From Ilex aquifolium (taxonomy: Eukaryota; Streptophyta; Magnoliopsida; Aquifoliales; Aquifoliaceae), in contig OX637391.1 in assembly GCA_951799425.1 (NCBI GenBank), forward strand, positions 46,285,069 to 46,349,068: a DNA stretch of 64,000 bases, written 5' to 3'. The number at the start of each line of letters is the position of its first letter. Position 1 is the first letter of the stretch. Under the pieces are notes generated by a model, which saw nothing but the letters and a program-made list of their open reading frames with translations, did not search any database and was not told the DNA's origin. This document shows, in pieces, positions 13,001 through 23,397 of the stretch. A program made the position numbers and the translations under genes.

Positions 13001-16000
13001 GAGAAAAATCTAGCTAGGGGACGTCTCAAGGAGAAACACCTATTCAGGGGGAACAAACTACTTGTGGAAGATTAAATAGGGAGGACTTGCGATGCTATAC
13101 TCGATGACAAGCTAAGCATATAACCACCCATGAGTCACCAAGTCAGTCATCATCTCTAGATTCAGTTGCTGAGATCTCTTCCCCTTTATTAGGTAATGAG
13201 TCTTTTTTAGTAATCTTGTTGATGATAGTTCTTTACCTATTGTCATTTGAAAGAAGTTCGGATTTGTACCCAACATCTTATTTCTAAATTTTTTTTTTAT
13301 GACTCTTTATCGTCGTCTAATCGTACTTCTGTTTCGTCTTTGTCTTTTGTATCTCTTCCTCAGAGTGGGCATGAGGCCCTTGCAGAATTCAAGTGGAAAA
13401 CAGCCATGGTAGAAGAAATGAGAGATTTGAGAAAGAATAAAACTTGAGAGCATATGTCTCTTTCATTTAGGAAAAAATTAGTAGGAAAATACAGATGGTA
13501 TAATGGATAGATACAAAGCAAGACTGGTAGCGAAGGGGTTTACTCACACATATGATATTGACTATTAGGAGACATTTGCTCCTGTCATGAAGATGAATTT
13601 TATTCGTGTCATTCTTTCTTGTACTGCCAATCTGGGATGAGATTTACAACTGGACGTAAAAAATGTGTTCCATCATGGGGACTTAGTGGAGGAAGTGTAA
13701 CGTGGTTTGATAGATTTTATAAGACAATTGTTAAGTTTGGGTACAGGTAGAGTCATGCAGATTACATAATATTCATCAAACAAGGGAGTGGTAGGATCTC
13801 AATTCTTATCGTATATGTGGATGACATAATATTTGTAGGTGATGATGTGGAGTCAGGGTCCAAATTGAAAGTCCATCTTGTTAAATAATTTGAGATCAAG
13901 GATTTGGGACGGTTAAAATATTTCCTAGGGATTGAAATGGCCAAGTCAGATAAAGGCATTTTCATCTCACAGATGAAGTATATCCTCGATCTATTGAAGG
14001 AAAACGACATGGTAGGTTATAGATTTGCTGACTCACTTATTGAGACAAACTACAAACAGAGAAGTAATGAAGGTGATCAGGTTGATAGAGGAAGATATCA
14101 AAGGCTTGTTGGGAGACTTATATACCTTTCTCACACTCGTCCAGACATAGCATATACAGTGGGTGTTGTTAGCCAATTCATACATGCTCATCTGATTCCC
14201 CATCAAGAGGCAGTTCATCGTATATTGAGGTATCTCAAATAATCTCTAGGCAAAAGAATAATGTTCTCAAAACAAGGTCATATAAGAATAGAAGCTTTCA
14301 TAGATGCAGATTGGGCAGGCTCAATTGAGGATAATAGGCTACTACAGGTTACTGTACCTTTGTAGGAGGAAATCTAGTTACTTGGCAGAGCAAGAAACAA
14401 GCAGTGGTGGCTAGATCTAGTGTAGTGGCAGAATACAAGGCTATGACTCATGGTATTTGTGAGCTTATGTGGCTAAAAACTTTAATGAAAGACTTGGGTG
14501 TCCCTAATGATGAACTTATGCGGTTGTATTTTGATAATAAGGTTGCCATAAATATTGTTCACTACCCTGTTCAGCATGACATAACAAACATATTGAGATT
14601 GACTGTCACTTCATTAAAGAGATATTAAATGATGAGCTAATTTGCATGCCATTTGTGACGACCAAGGAACAACTAGTTGATATATTTATTAAGGGGCTTA
14701 GTAGTAGAATTTTTCATTCCAATTTATGCAAGTTGGGCATGAGAGAGATCTATGCTCTAACTTGAGGGAGAGTGTAGAATATTAGGTTATTTCAATTTAG
14801 GGTATTATTGTAATCTTCACTTTATTATAAGTTAATATAAATATGGGTGATGATAGAAGAAGCTGATTAACTTTCATTCTCCTAAACCCTATTTTCTAAT
14901 CTCTTTCTTCTTTTATCTCTTCTCTTGCCTCTTCTCACTCTAAACCCTAATATTTAAGATCTTTAGATTTCAATTGAACCAAAATAGAAACGTTTTGGAA
15001 ACAAAATGTAACTAGGGAAAAAAAATTGAAAATGTGGAAACAGTTGAAAACATAAATTGAAGTCTATTAATTTGTGTGTATAAGCTTAATAGTTGATTGA
15101 CTGATTATGTTTATTGTCTAAACATCCATCTATACTAGATGACCTCAATTTGGAGAACAAAGCAAATGATAATGTAAAGTAGAAATCATTTCATATAGTA
15201 TAAAGAGTTTTACTCATTTCAAATCTTTTTCTCATCTCACTTCTACATAAGAATTAATCAACGGCGCATCATCTTGGTTGGAGTGCTATTATGGCATCTA
15301 AAAGGGGGTAGGGTTTGGGGTTTGATCATCTATTACAAAGCAAATGGGGCCAGTGAAGGTAATTTTATAATCCTTATTGTCTGCTCTGTGCGCCTGTCAG
15401 CCCTATGCCTATTGATGATTTTGTTCTTCTGTGATAAAACTAAGCAGCCAGGTTCTTTGGCCCATCTTAAAAAAAGTGGATAAAGCACCATCCTAGATTA
15501 TGGAAAAACATAAACAGCAACCGACAAAAATATAAACAGCAACCGACAAAAATATATTAGCTTGATGTTGCCACGGTACTAGTTATATTCTAAATGACAT
15601 TTTTGTTTACTTTTCTCCCTGTAGATTGTGCAGTCTCTCTCCATTCCAGGCCTAACCTCATCTGGGGGTGGTAGTGCAGTTGGTGTTGAGAGCCAAAATA
15701 GTAGTGGAGCTTCAAGAACAATCGTAAAAGACAGGTAGATTTCATGTTGCATCCTTCTGGAAATATTCCTTACTCCTTAGTGTTTTTGATTAGTACACTG
15801 TCTGCTAAAATCTCAGCTGACTCAAAATTTGTATTCTGTTATCAGGTTGAAAACATTCAATATCCAGTTTGAGGAGCTTCATCAAAGACAATCTCAGTGG
15901 ACAGTTCCTGACACTGAGCTGCGAGAGTCCTTGAGGCTTGCGGTTGCTGAAATTTTGTTGCCAGCATACAGATCTTTTATTAAACGCTTTGGGTATATTC

Positions 16001-16426
16001 TCTGATGATTCGCTACCTTTATAACTGCAGCCCCCCCCCCCCCCCCCCCACACACACAAAATAAATAAATAAATAAAACCCATCAAAACCAAAAAAGAAT
16101 TAAAATTTTTTTTTTTCTGCTATGATGCTATGTTAAGTATTCAAAATGAAATCACGAGAGTTTTGTTCATCACCTTTCTCACATCTGAAAATAAATCGGC
16201 CGTGAATGAATATCAAGTCCTTGTGTATACATTTAACTGGACATTTACGTCTTCTTATTGTAATTATTATATTCTTTTGATTTTGAAATTGGGTTAGTGA
16301 TGTTACAGGCCTCTAGTTGAGAACAGTAAGAATCCGCAAAAGTTCATCAGATACATGCCAGAAGATCTTGATCGAATGCTTGGTGAATTTTTTGAGGGTA
16401 AGACCTTAAATGAGCCCAAGAGGTAG
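1074..16426 (+). CDS. EXO70A1: Exocyst complex subunit EXO70A1-like, last eight exons (5' end outside the window)
   Basis: The exocyst tethers secretory vesicles to the plasma membrane before SNARE fusion; EXO70 binds phospholipids and links the complex to the membrane. Exons read 1074-1212, 1280-1492, 2424-2629, 3172-3372, 3482-3581, 15625-15734, 15846-15992 and 16309-16426, joined by GT/AG introns with all codon phases compatible. Together they give about 410 residues ending in NEPKR, against roughly 640 in the whole protein, so about 230 N-terminal residues lie upstream. Landmarks typical of EXO70A1 are [53 protein letters not shown] (across a junction), [39 protein letters not shown] and [21 protein letters not shown]'s conserved tail. 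No stop or frameshift interrupts the exons. The intron after 3581 is 12,043 bp and full of retrotransposons, and its donor (GTCTGG) is weak. Identity is very secure; splicing across the long intron is inferred. Confidence 0.93.
1493..2423 (+). other. EXO70A1 intron, no other feature seen
   Basis: Intron of 931 bp between the MREL-encoding exon and the exon beginning IETLFKG. It is AT-rich with a short A-run near 1868. I see no gene and no transposon ends in it. Confidence 0.7.
2630..3171 (+). other. EXO70A1 intron, no other feature seen
   Basis: Intron of 542 bp with a consensus GTAAGT donor and TTCAG acceptor. It splits the aspartate codon of the conserved FLFDYQ segment. An ATT-rich stretch lies near 3055-3080. 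Nothing else is recognisable. Confidence 0.75.
5080..5600 (+). repeat. Tandem repeat of about 120 bp inside element B
   Basis: About four successive copies share GGGAGCTTTCTGGACC, TTTATTTGTCGCTATTGG, TCGACTGGAGGTATATTG and TATTTTAGAGTTGTTTTTC. Copies 3 and 4 differ at only a few positions, so amplification was recent relative to the element. The first copy carries an extra segment, TTGATCTGCTTTTGATGCAG, which is itself present twice. Confidence 0.8.
5744..6055 (+). pseudogene. Gag zinc-knuckle remnant of element B
   Basis: A reading frame with upstream stops contains [19 protein letters not shown], a clear CCHC zinc knuckle (C at 5768 and 5777, H at 5792, C at 5807). It is followed by a proline/threonine-rich tail with one stop near 5948. 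CCHC knuckles in retroelement Gag bind the element's RNA during packaging. Integrase and reverse transcriptase should follow but are absent here; the sequence passes almost directly to the end of RNase H. Confidence 0.7.
6991..7863 (+). pseudogene. Copia gag of element A (UBN2-type), with stop codons
   Basis: The frame opens at ATG 6991 with a serine/proline-rich start followed by a [15 protein letters not shown] segment, the usual entry to the copia Gag domain. Downstream parts include [20 protein letters not shown] and [20 protein letters not shown], typical of gag_polypeptide/UBN2 domains. In-frame stops occur at about 7210, 7396, 7492 and 7567. A glycine/arginine-rich stretch precedes a CCHC knuckle at 7784-7825. 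The family packages genomic RNA into virus-like particles; this copy cannot make an intact product. Confidence 0.8.
8045..11163 (+). pseudogene. Copia pol of element A: protease, integrase, RT, RNase H, decayed
   Basis: The order is protease, GAG-pre-integrase, integrase, RT, RNase H. The protease site near 8070 reads [10 protein letters not shown], with C where the catalytic D-S/T-G motif needs G. The pre-integrase motif [13 protein letters not shown] is at about 8442. The integrase core keeps HSDVWG and VNDYSR, which hold its first two aspartates. RT keeps [12 protein letters not shown] (about 9946) and an intact YVDD box at 10207-10218. RNase H ends at 11163 with [13 protein letters not shown]. 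Stop codons and frame changes occur throughout, for example near 8673, 8776, 9716, 10098, 10347 and 10783. The copy is dead but close to full length. Confidence 0.85.
11520..12125 (+). other. Element C leader, gag deleted
   Basis: This lies between the primer site of element C and its first recognisable pol motif. It contains a phrase repeated around TGACGTCATCGC and a T-rich stretch, then low-complexity open frames with no match to gag that I can recognise. Copia gag and protease would normally need 1.5-2 kb here, so most of that region is gone. Confidence 0.55.
12126..14764 (+). pseudogene. Copia pol of element C: integrase, RT, RNase H, decayed
   Basis: The first motif is the zinc-site end [14 protein letters not shown] near 12150, then a frame change into the integrase core. 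In that core the first aspartate sits in VHYDIW, but the second is lost: [13 protein letters not shown] has Y where the family has [18 protein letters not shown] and [20 protein letters not shown] follow at 12530-12645. RT keeps a YVDD box at 13814-13825 and [13 protein letters not shown]. RNase H runs from about 14280 and ends at 14764 (REIYALT, stop). Stops and frameshifts are spread over the whole length. The reading matches a copia lineage distinct from element A. Confidence 0.82.
16031..16049 (+). repeat. Poly-C run of 19 bases
   Basis: This uninterrupted run sits in an EXO70A1 intron and is followed by a CA repeat and an AAAT repeat. Three similar runs of C or G occur elsewhere in the window. 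Length in the assembly may be unreliable. Confidence 0.9.
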
Positions 16427-17179
16427 ATTTTTCACTCGCTTCCCTCTGGAAAAGGAGGGGCCAAGGGAAAAATATGACTGTTATGATGATGGCAAAACAC
16501 TGCCCTCGATGCTATCTATACATTCCTACTTTTCATAAAGGTCAGAGGTTCCATTACCTGCAGTTTCTGTCGCCTACTGTGGTGGCAGTACCATCTAGAG
16601 TGTGATGAAAGGGATGTGTGGTGTGTTGTATATGACGTGTTATGAAATGGATGTGTGGTGTGGTGTATATGCTGGTTATCCTAATAGGATAAACAATAAA
16701 GTGAGAAAATAGGTAGTGCCATATGCATTTGCCATGTGAAATGTAAATAAGTGAGAGGGAGGGGGTAATCCTTGCCAAATCATGCACTGGGCCACTTTTT
16801 TTTTATGTCCAAACATTATTGCTGTCAATCCACCCAACGATCATCTTGTTATTAATTGTATTTTGCTATCCTGTATACATGACACTTACACCCACCCACC
16901 ATCCCCCCCCCCTCTTCTCATGATCACAATTTCTGATTGATATTGTTTTGTGAGCCTTTGAAACTTTATGGGTATTTTAGTTGTCTTGTTGAAGTTGCTA
17001 TGCATTTAGAAGTTTATATGATGGTCTCTTTAGTTCGAAAGCAAAATGAGGTCTCAATTGTTCAGTTTACGCATATAGCGTCAGAAAGTTGCACCCAAAA
17101 TGAAAGGGAAAGGAGACCATAAGCTCACAGTTGGCATCTTGATTCACAATGGAGTGAGCCTGTATATCCCATTGTAGTT
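16427..17179. other. 3' flank of EXO70A1, no gene
   Basis: A candidate polyadenylation signal AATAAA sits at 16695-16700, about 270 bp after the stop. A GT-rich duplicated phrase around GGATGTGTGGTGTG occurs twice between 16610 and 16670. A short C-run lies near 16904-16912. No coding region is convincing. Confidence 0.5.
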
Positions 17180-17443
17180 CTACCTGTTGGACTTCCATTG
17201 CATGGAGTGAGCCTGTATAGTTCTTGGGCGATGCTTCCCTTGTAGTTCTACCTGTTGGACTTCCAGTATTGCCTCAAAGGCATTTCCAATTGAATTCCTC
17301 GCAATTGTAGTGATGTAGATCTGTCTTGATCCAATTGCTGCGTCAAAATTGATTTTTGTACCTCCCTTAGGTGGTTGGATCCAATTAACATGTTGCATAG
17401 ACTTGTTTATCATATGTTTTCCTGTGGTACCTCTGGACATCAA
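17180..17443 (-). pseudogene. LINE RNase H-like tail
   Basis: On the minus strand the frame includes WIQPPKGGTKINFDAAIGS, the opening of the RVT_3-type RNase H domain that ends many plant L1-like ORF2 proteins. The domain normally follows reverse transcriptase and removes RNA from the RNA-DNA hybrid. Here the downstream part is short and no RT lies upstream, so this is a remnant of the same LINE whose endonuclease is at 18364-18863. Confidence 0.65.
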
Positions 17444-17618
17444 GTGATAATTAAAGGATTCAAGAGCTTCTAGTAAAACACCTTGTGGATTGATTGAGGC
17501 TTTATGGTGATGTATTTTGCTCCTACTTTTCCATATGATAGCTATTGTAGTAGTTGCGAGGTGAGTAACTGATTGCTCTTAGGACTGTTGGGGCCAAACA
17601 TCAATGTTGGGTTGAGAA

Positions 17619-18237
17619 TAGAATTGCAACTTGGGCGGGCCAACCTGAGTTCAACCCGAAAAAAATAAGGCTTGGGTTGGGGTTTTAAATTTTTGGGTTA
17701 GGCTTGGATTCAAAAACTCCAACCCGAATAAAATTTGGGCAATTCCCAAATTGAGGAATCTTCAGCGATTGATTTTAGATAATTTCTGATCTAATAGGTG
17801 TGGTGATTGTGGTGGTAGTGACTGAGAGAGGCGTAGATATGAGTGTCAATTTCAGATAATTTTCGGATCTACTGGGTGTGGTGGCAGTGCTGTCATTGGC
17901 GTGGTGGTTGTGGTGGCGATGGGCAGTGGTTGTGGTGGCGATGGGCAGTGGTTGTGGTGGTACCTATGATATTTTGGACCTTTTGGTTTAATTTCTGTGT
18001 GTTGTGTTTTGATTGAGTTGTGTAATTTTATTTGATCTGATTTGTAATCCGAATTTAATCCGAATTTAAACCCCGAAATTAGTCCGAATTAAAAAATCCG
18101 AATTCAACCCGAGCTTGCCTAAATTTAACTTGGACAGTACTCGGGTTGAGGTCGGGTTCAGGTTCACGTTGAAGATTATATGCGTAGGGTTAGGTTAGGG
18201 ATGATCCCTCAACTCGTCCGCCCGACTTGCACCCCTA
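17619..18237. mobile_element. hAT-like MITE, 619 bp
   Basis: The left end is TAGAATTGCAACTTGGGCGG and the right end, reverse-complemented, is TAGGGGTGCAAGTCGGGCGG: imperfect terminal inverted repeats of at least 20 bp of the TAGGGGTG type common in plant hAT MITEs. The interior has scattered AACCCGAATT-type repeats and a GTGGTGGTG stretch near 17880-17955. The 8 bp on either side (GTTGAGAA and TCTTTGGC) do not match, suggesting a deletion next to the element after insertion. Confidence 0.7.
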
Positions 18238-18363
18238 TCTTTGGCAATACCTCACCTAATTTGACGAGCTACAGAATGATCAGACATATCATGGGGAAGG
18301 AAAACTACCTTAGATGTAGGGAAGGCGCTGCTGCATCTTTCATTAACTAGGACCCTATCCAAT

Positions 18364-19307
18364 TCACTTGATATAAGCCCCCCATTCGAATCTCATGTTG
18401 CACCAAGTGAACTGCATACCACAATATCTCAAATCCTCTAATTTGACTCTATATAAGCAATCACTGGGGTCCTCACTACCCTTCTCCAAAATCCTGCATC
18501 CTCCTTCCTTTTCTGCAAGTGACTTGATGATATTAAAATCTCCCAAGACCATCCATCCCTTATTTGACAAATTACTGGCTTTGAAAACAAGGTCATGCCA
18601 TAGCTGCCTCAACTCCTCGTCATTTTGTGCATAAACCACTGAAACAATCCAAATTCTCCCCCCCTCAAACAAGAAAAATTGTTAGTAATCAAATGCCATC
18701 CTGGTAGCATAAAACTGAGAATGCTATTGTTATTAACACCCCTAATTTTTGTTTCAACGAGGCCACAAATTCCTATTTCATTCTGTCTGATAACTCTCCT
18801 AACTACAGCTTACTTCAGAGGACTATTTAGTCCTCTCACATTCCAACAAAGTAAATTGATCATTTTAACTTGGCAGTAGTAGGGAGGCTCAACCTCTCTT
18901 GGGAAGTCAGACTAGGTTCCTTTAGCTTAGCTTTCCCTTTCAATGTCCTTAGCTTCTTCTTAGTTGAAGAGGTGAGTCGTTTCTCAACTTCATCAGTTGC
19001 TTTCAATTTATCCATCATTGTACAAGGCTCAGGTGAGCCAAGGTCACTTAGTTCTAAGTCAGAATCCTCTTAGGTTGCCAATTCAGGAACATTAAATTGG
19101 TTTGGAGACTGAATAGGCTTCTCTGGTACTAAGTTGTCTTCCATCAACTTACTATTAATACCGGGGTCAATACTAATATTCCCACCATTAGTATTGGTAA
19201 TGAGAGTCTGGTCCTTGTTCCTTGTTTTAACTTTCTTATTCTTCACATTCTGCCAACTTTCCAACTTCCTTTGCTTCATAGTTTGTACAGTTAAGATTGA
19301 CTCACCT
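18364..19307 (-). pseudogene. LINE ORF1 tail and ORF2 endonuclease, decayed
   Basis: ORF2 starts at the ATG at 18861-18863 with MINLLCWNVRGLNSPLKQ, the classic first strand of an L1-type APE endonuclease, but a stop follows within 20 codons. Further on are VETKIRG and, in 18364-18672, IWIVSVVYAQND, GWMVLGDFNIIKS and YCGMQFTW, the conserved metal- and phosphate-binding parts of exonuclease-endonuclease-phosphatase domains. This nuclease nicks target DNA to start reverse transcription. Upstream (18870-19307) is the lysine-rich end of ORF1. The RT domain that should follow is absent. Confidence 0.8.
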
Positions 19308-22300
19308 TGTAAAATTCGAGAAAATTAAAATTTTAATTAAAGGGACAAACTATAATTAGATCGTTTAAGCATGAGTTAAAAACTCAAATTCTTATATAAC
19401 TTGGATGACAAAATAGACCTCACTGTCTGATTCTTCTTGCGAAATCGAGTTAACCAGTCAATTTTTATTAAATTCTGAGAGTCAAATTTTCATGTGTTAC
19501 GATGCGATTAGGTATTGCACGATTAAATTTCTACAATAAAATTTTAATCGCAGAACGCGTAATATAATTTAAAGTAAATCTCATAAAAGTATATCAAATA
19601 TGATACGTGGCGATATGTGATTGGTTGGGACAAAATTAGACTAATGGAAAAGTGACATGTGACGCCTTAAGGGCCAAGTATAAAAAAGGGAGTCAAAAGG
19701 GTGAAAGACCGGGGCCTGTTTGGTTTGAATTTTGAAAACAGTTTTTTGATCTCAAATTTCTAAAAACAAGGAAGATACTATTTGGTTAGCTTTTTTGTTC
19801 TCCAATTTTTTGAAAATTTTGGGAATTGAGATGTGATTTTAGAGAACAACATTTTATTGTTCTCGGAGTTTTTTGAAGCAAAATGAAAACGCGAAAAACA
19901 GATCTCATCTCCAAATTAATGAGGTCTCCACTTCGAGCCTTCTTAGCAACAAAAAACAGTACCTAGTATCAAACCTTTTTTTTTGCCTATCTCTATTCTC
20001 GACCTTCTCTCTCCCTCTCAAACTTTCTCTCTCCACTTCGGCGATGAAACCAGACGACAATAGATGCATACAACGTCTTCTCCGGTGAAACGGTTTTCTC
20101 CATCGGTTGAGGGCTCTCCGATGACTGAGATCTTCAGATCAAGGGTTTTTTTTTTAGATCTGAGTATTTTTTCAGATCTGGGTCTTCTCTGGTGAAAGGG
20201 TTCTTCTCTGGTAAATGAGTTCATCGTCTTCTCCGTTGATTGAGGGCTCTCCGACGACTGAGAGCTTCAGATCTAGGGTTTCAGAGCTGGGTATTTTTTT
20301 AGATCTGAGTTTTATTTTTTTCATATCTAAGTCTTCTCCGGCGAAAGAATTCTTTTTCGGCAACTGAGTTCATCTTCTCCATCATGTACCAGAGGCTGTG
20401 TATGTTTAATCTTGGATGGATCTTGGATTTTGGGTTTTGGGTTTTGGATTTGTGTTCTTCTTCTCTGTCATGTACCAGTTTAGTCGATGGGTTCGTCTAC
20501 TCTGACGTAGCTCCGACAATGCAGTTCAATCAATGGCTAGATTTTTTTTTTTTAATTTAATCAAGTTTATTATATTAAAATATTACAGGCTTTCAATTTG
20601 CATCTCTTGCCATCTGCATGTCCTAATAGGTTTTCTGTTTTTTGTTTTATACAACTGTTTTTGAAAATATATAACCAAGCAAGTTCTGTGTCACAAAAAA
20701 CACCAATACCCCTGTTTGGTTTGCATCTAAAAAAATAGTATCCGAAAACTATTTTTGGGACGAATTTTAAGAAAGTGTTTTTAAAAATTTTTAGATTATA
20801 AAACCTGTTTGGTTATATATTTTTGAAAATAGTTTTAAAAAACAAAAAATTAAAAACCTGTTTGGACAATTATCCACAAACCCCCCAATTTTCATCTCCA
20901 TTCACTATCTTTCTCGTCTCTCCATCTTCCTCTTCCTCTCCATTTTCTCCTTTCAATCTCCACCCATATAACACACACCCACACAACACACACAGTCATT
21001 CACTAGAGAAGACGAGACAGAGAGCAAACGAGACAAAGACGAAAGATCGAAGCAGATTTGAAGCAACCCAGATTGATACACAGTCGTAGGAGTTGCTTCG
21101 ATTCGCCGGAGTTCCTTCGCTTTGCCGGACTTGCTTATTGCAGTCGACTGTGAGAGATATCGAGAGAGAGGCTAAAGGAGTCCATCGGGCTCGAGAAGAT
21201 GAGCCTCTGTGTGTGTTTTCTTTCTGTTTGATGGGCAAAGTGGAGAGAGACAGAGAGGAAGGAAAAAAAAAGAGTGAAGGAAGCCTTTTACTGATAAGGG
21301 AACTCGAAGGGCATACCTCATTAAAGAGGTTTGTTCTCCGTGTTTCCAAAGTTTTCAAAGAAAAGTCTGAAAATAAGTGTGGCTTGTTTTCTATTTCTTT
21401 ATTCCAAATCTCATTTTTTCCCAAAAATACTAACCAAACATGTTTTGAGTGTTTTTGAAATTTTGAGAACAAAAAACAATTTTGCAGATTCAAACCAAAC
21501 ACCCCCAGTTTTCAGAATTTTTTCCTAAAAACAGTTTTCTGATACTATTTTTGGAGACGCAAACCAAACAGACCCGTCTTCCACCCATTCTTGCTTGGAT
21601 GAAAAACGTTGAGAAAAAAAAGGGAGAGAGAAAGCTCCACTTCTTCAACTTTTCTCCTTCTTCAAATCTTGCAAGATCCAACCGTGGGATCATCAAACAC
21701 CAAGAACAAAAGTCGCTCTACTCGACAAGGGCTACACATCAACGCTAATTTTGCCCATATTTCACAAATTTTGGAAATTAACGATTGCGGCTAGAGTTTA
21801 AGGAGGGCTTGTAGAGGCTTGTTTTGGGCATTCCTAAGCATTTCTCTTCCTTATTCATGTTACAAGAGATAGAGTTCTCTCATATTTAGGTTTACTTTCA
21901 ACCTAGGGTCTATATATGAAATGAGTAGGACTATGGGTGTGTGAATCACATGTTTTACCTCTTGACCAGTGTAACTAGTGGGTTAGGGTTCAATATGAGG
22001 ATTTGTTGAACCCTTATCTTACTTGAATTGGGTTTGGTTGTGAAAATATGAACCTACTAGTAGGAGAGGCACAACTTGTCGGTAGGAAGATGTTTGGTTT
22101 GATGAAATAGATTATTTGGGTCTGCTATGTATTTACTTTTTATGCCCACTAAGTGTTTTGATAAATGCTTAGGTAAATGTAAGTATGTTATTTGAAGAAT
22201 GATCATATATAACATGCTTGGTGATATTTATGAAATGTTATTCTATACTTTAATGATATAATTAACATTATGATGAAATGAAATTGCAATTGTACATGCA

Positions 22301-23314
22301 TATGTATGGGTTGCACTATATTCCTGGGCATTGACCTGAGTGTGAGTGTAAGTGTGTATGCCGGGGTTTGGGTCAATCACCACCTAGGTGAGTTGATGAT
22401 GGGTTAGCTCGGGAAGGTTGGACTTAGGTCTAGCTGAGTCGTACCAGAATTACATAAATAAACGTGTCGGGGTGTAGCAAGAAAGGCTAGATTCTCCCTC
22501 GGGTGTAAGACCTGATAATGTCGGTTACGTGCTTTCTGTTGGTGTAATGAGCCCATAAAATTGTGACGGCGAAAACAAAGCCGCATGTGGAATGTCCTAA
22601 AGATCTGTTGACGGTGTGGTGTCCCATTGGTGAAAGACCATAAATTGCTGCCCCCAAAAGACATAAAATTAATTAAATAGTCATTGAATGTTTAACATCA
22701 ATAGTGGGGATTTGAAATGCCTAGATTTATTCGCATGACATTGCATGAATAAGTTTACACTTCATAGCATGACTGGATTAGTAGCATTATTCATGTTTAT
22801 ATATGTGAATTAAATGCTAGGAAATATTTATGGTTGCATGAAATTTCATACGCATACGGGTTGGGAGGTGATCTCCATAGGAAATATCCTATTGAGTGTT
22901 GACTCACATTTTATGGGGATATATTTCAGGTACAAGAAGTGCTTTCGCTGATGGCCCTCACTTAGGCCCACTTTGAGGACGAAGCCGAAATGTAGCTTTC
23001 ATTTTGAGTTGTTAAGTCCCATTTCATTTACTTTTTCCTTGTATATTTTGTAAAACAAACCTTGTATATTATTTCATTTTAAAGGCATATAATTGAGACT
23101 TATGGATATATATTCTCTTGGGAATGAATGTATGTTGTATGATGATGGTAATAAGTTGATATTCAAAGTATACAATGTTTGGATATTGATGTTGGACCTT
23201 GGCAAAGTCATAGTAGTAATATATGTACAGGTTGTGTGTTTGGGGGCTCCTTGTACCAAGGAGACTTCCCCTTGATTTCATTGAAAAAAGACCCTTGGAT
23301 TTAGTGGTGTCACA
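19308..23314 (+). mobile_element. Long gypsy-type LTR interrupting the LINE (about 2.1 kb without its own insertion)
   Basis: The LTR starts TGTAAAATTCGAG and ends GTGGTGTCACA. The end is followed at 23317 by GTAGTATCGGAGTATAG, a decayed form of the TGGTATCAGAGC primer site, so the element reads on the + strand. A promoter-like AGTATAAAAAAGGG lies at about 19677. Only about 88 bp of interior follow before LINE sequence returns at 23403, so the body is missing. Outermost flanks CACCT (19303-19307) and TGCCT (23403-23407) agree at three of five bases, a possible decayed target duplication. TIR elements occupy 19712-21575. Class is assigned from LTR style and primer site, not from coding sequence. 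Confidence 0.6.
19712..21575. mobile_element. Interlaced TIR elements with GGGCCTGTTTGGTTTG ends
   Basis: Four related ends are visible. L1 at 19712 (GGGCCTGTTTGGTTTGAA) pairs in inverted orientation with R1 ending near 21506. L2 at about 20709 (CCCCTGTTTGGTTTGC) pairs with R2 ending at 21575. GTTTGGTT also recurs inside, near 20808 and 20856. The two halves carry CT-rich, leader-like sequences (19990-20090, 20890-21010) but no transposase. The gypsy LTR resumes on both sides. I see no clear target duplication, so superfamily is open (Tourist, hAT or Mutator are all possible). Confidence 0.6.
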
Positions 23315-23397
23315 GCGTAGTATCGGAGTATAGCAAGGATATCAAGGGTAATCTGTGGTTTAATTAGTGGTTAAGTGGCACTCAAGAATACGGGATG

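Larger units (their letters stand above)
3812..14975 (+). mobile_element. Copia element C (outermost), 5' LTR split by element A
   Basis: The 5' LTR is 3812-3844 plus 11336-11512 (about 210 bp); the 3' LTR is 14773-14975 (203 bp). Both start TGTAGAAT and carry GAGTTAATATAAATATG-type promoter sequence and the CTCTTCTCACTCTAAACCCTAA block. Flanks GAACC (3807-3811) and GAACC (14976-14980) form a perfect 5-bp target duplication. A degenerate initiator-Met primer site, TGGTCTTAAAGC, follows the 5' LTR at 11513-11524, and a purine tract (GAGGGAGAG) precedes the 3' LTR. The inner 3.3 kb retains integrase, reverse transcriptase and RNase H but has lost most of gag and protease. The 3' LTR shows the uninterrupted form of the site where element A landed. 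Confidence 0.88.
3582..15624 (+). other. Giant EXO70A1 intron (12.0 kb) filled by nested copia elements
   Basis: The intron lies between the exon ending in the KRIGWSK segment and the exon beginning IVQSLS. About 230 bp of native intron precede the retroelement complex (3812-14975) and about 650 bp follow it. The GT at 3582 starts a non-consensus donor, GTCTGG; the acceptor at 15621-15624 is CTGTAG after a pyrimidine-rich tract. All three retroelements run in the same direction as the gene. If they are removed with their duplicated target sites the intron shrinks to about 0.9 kb, a normal size for this gene. Confidence 0.85.
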
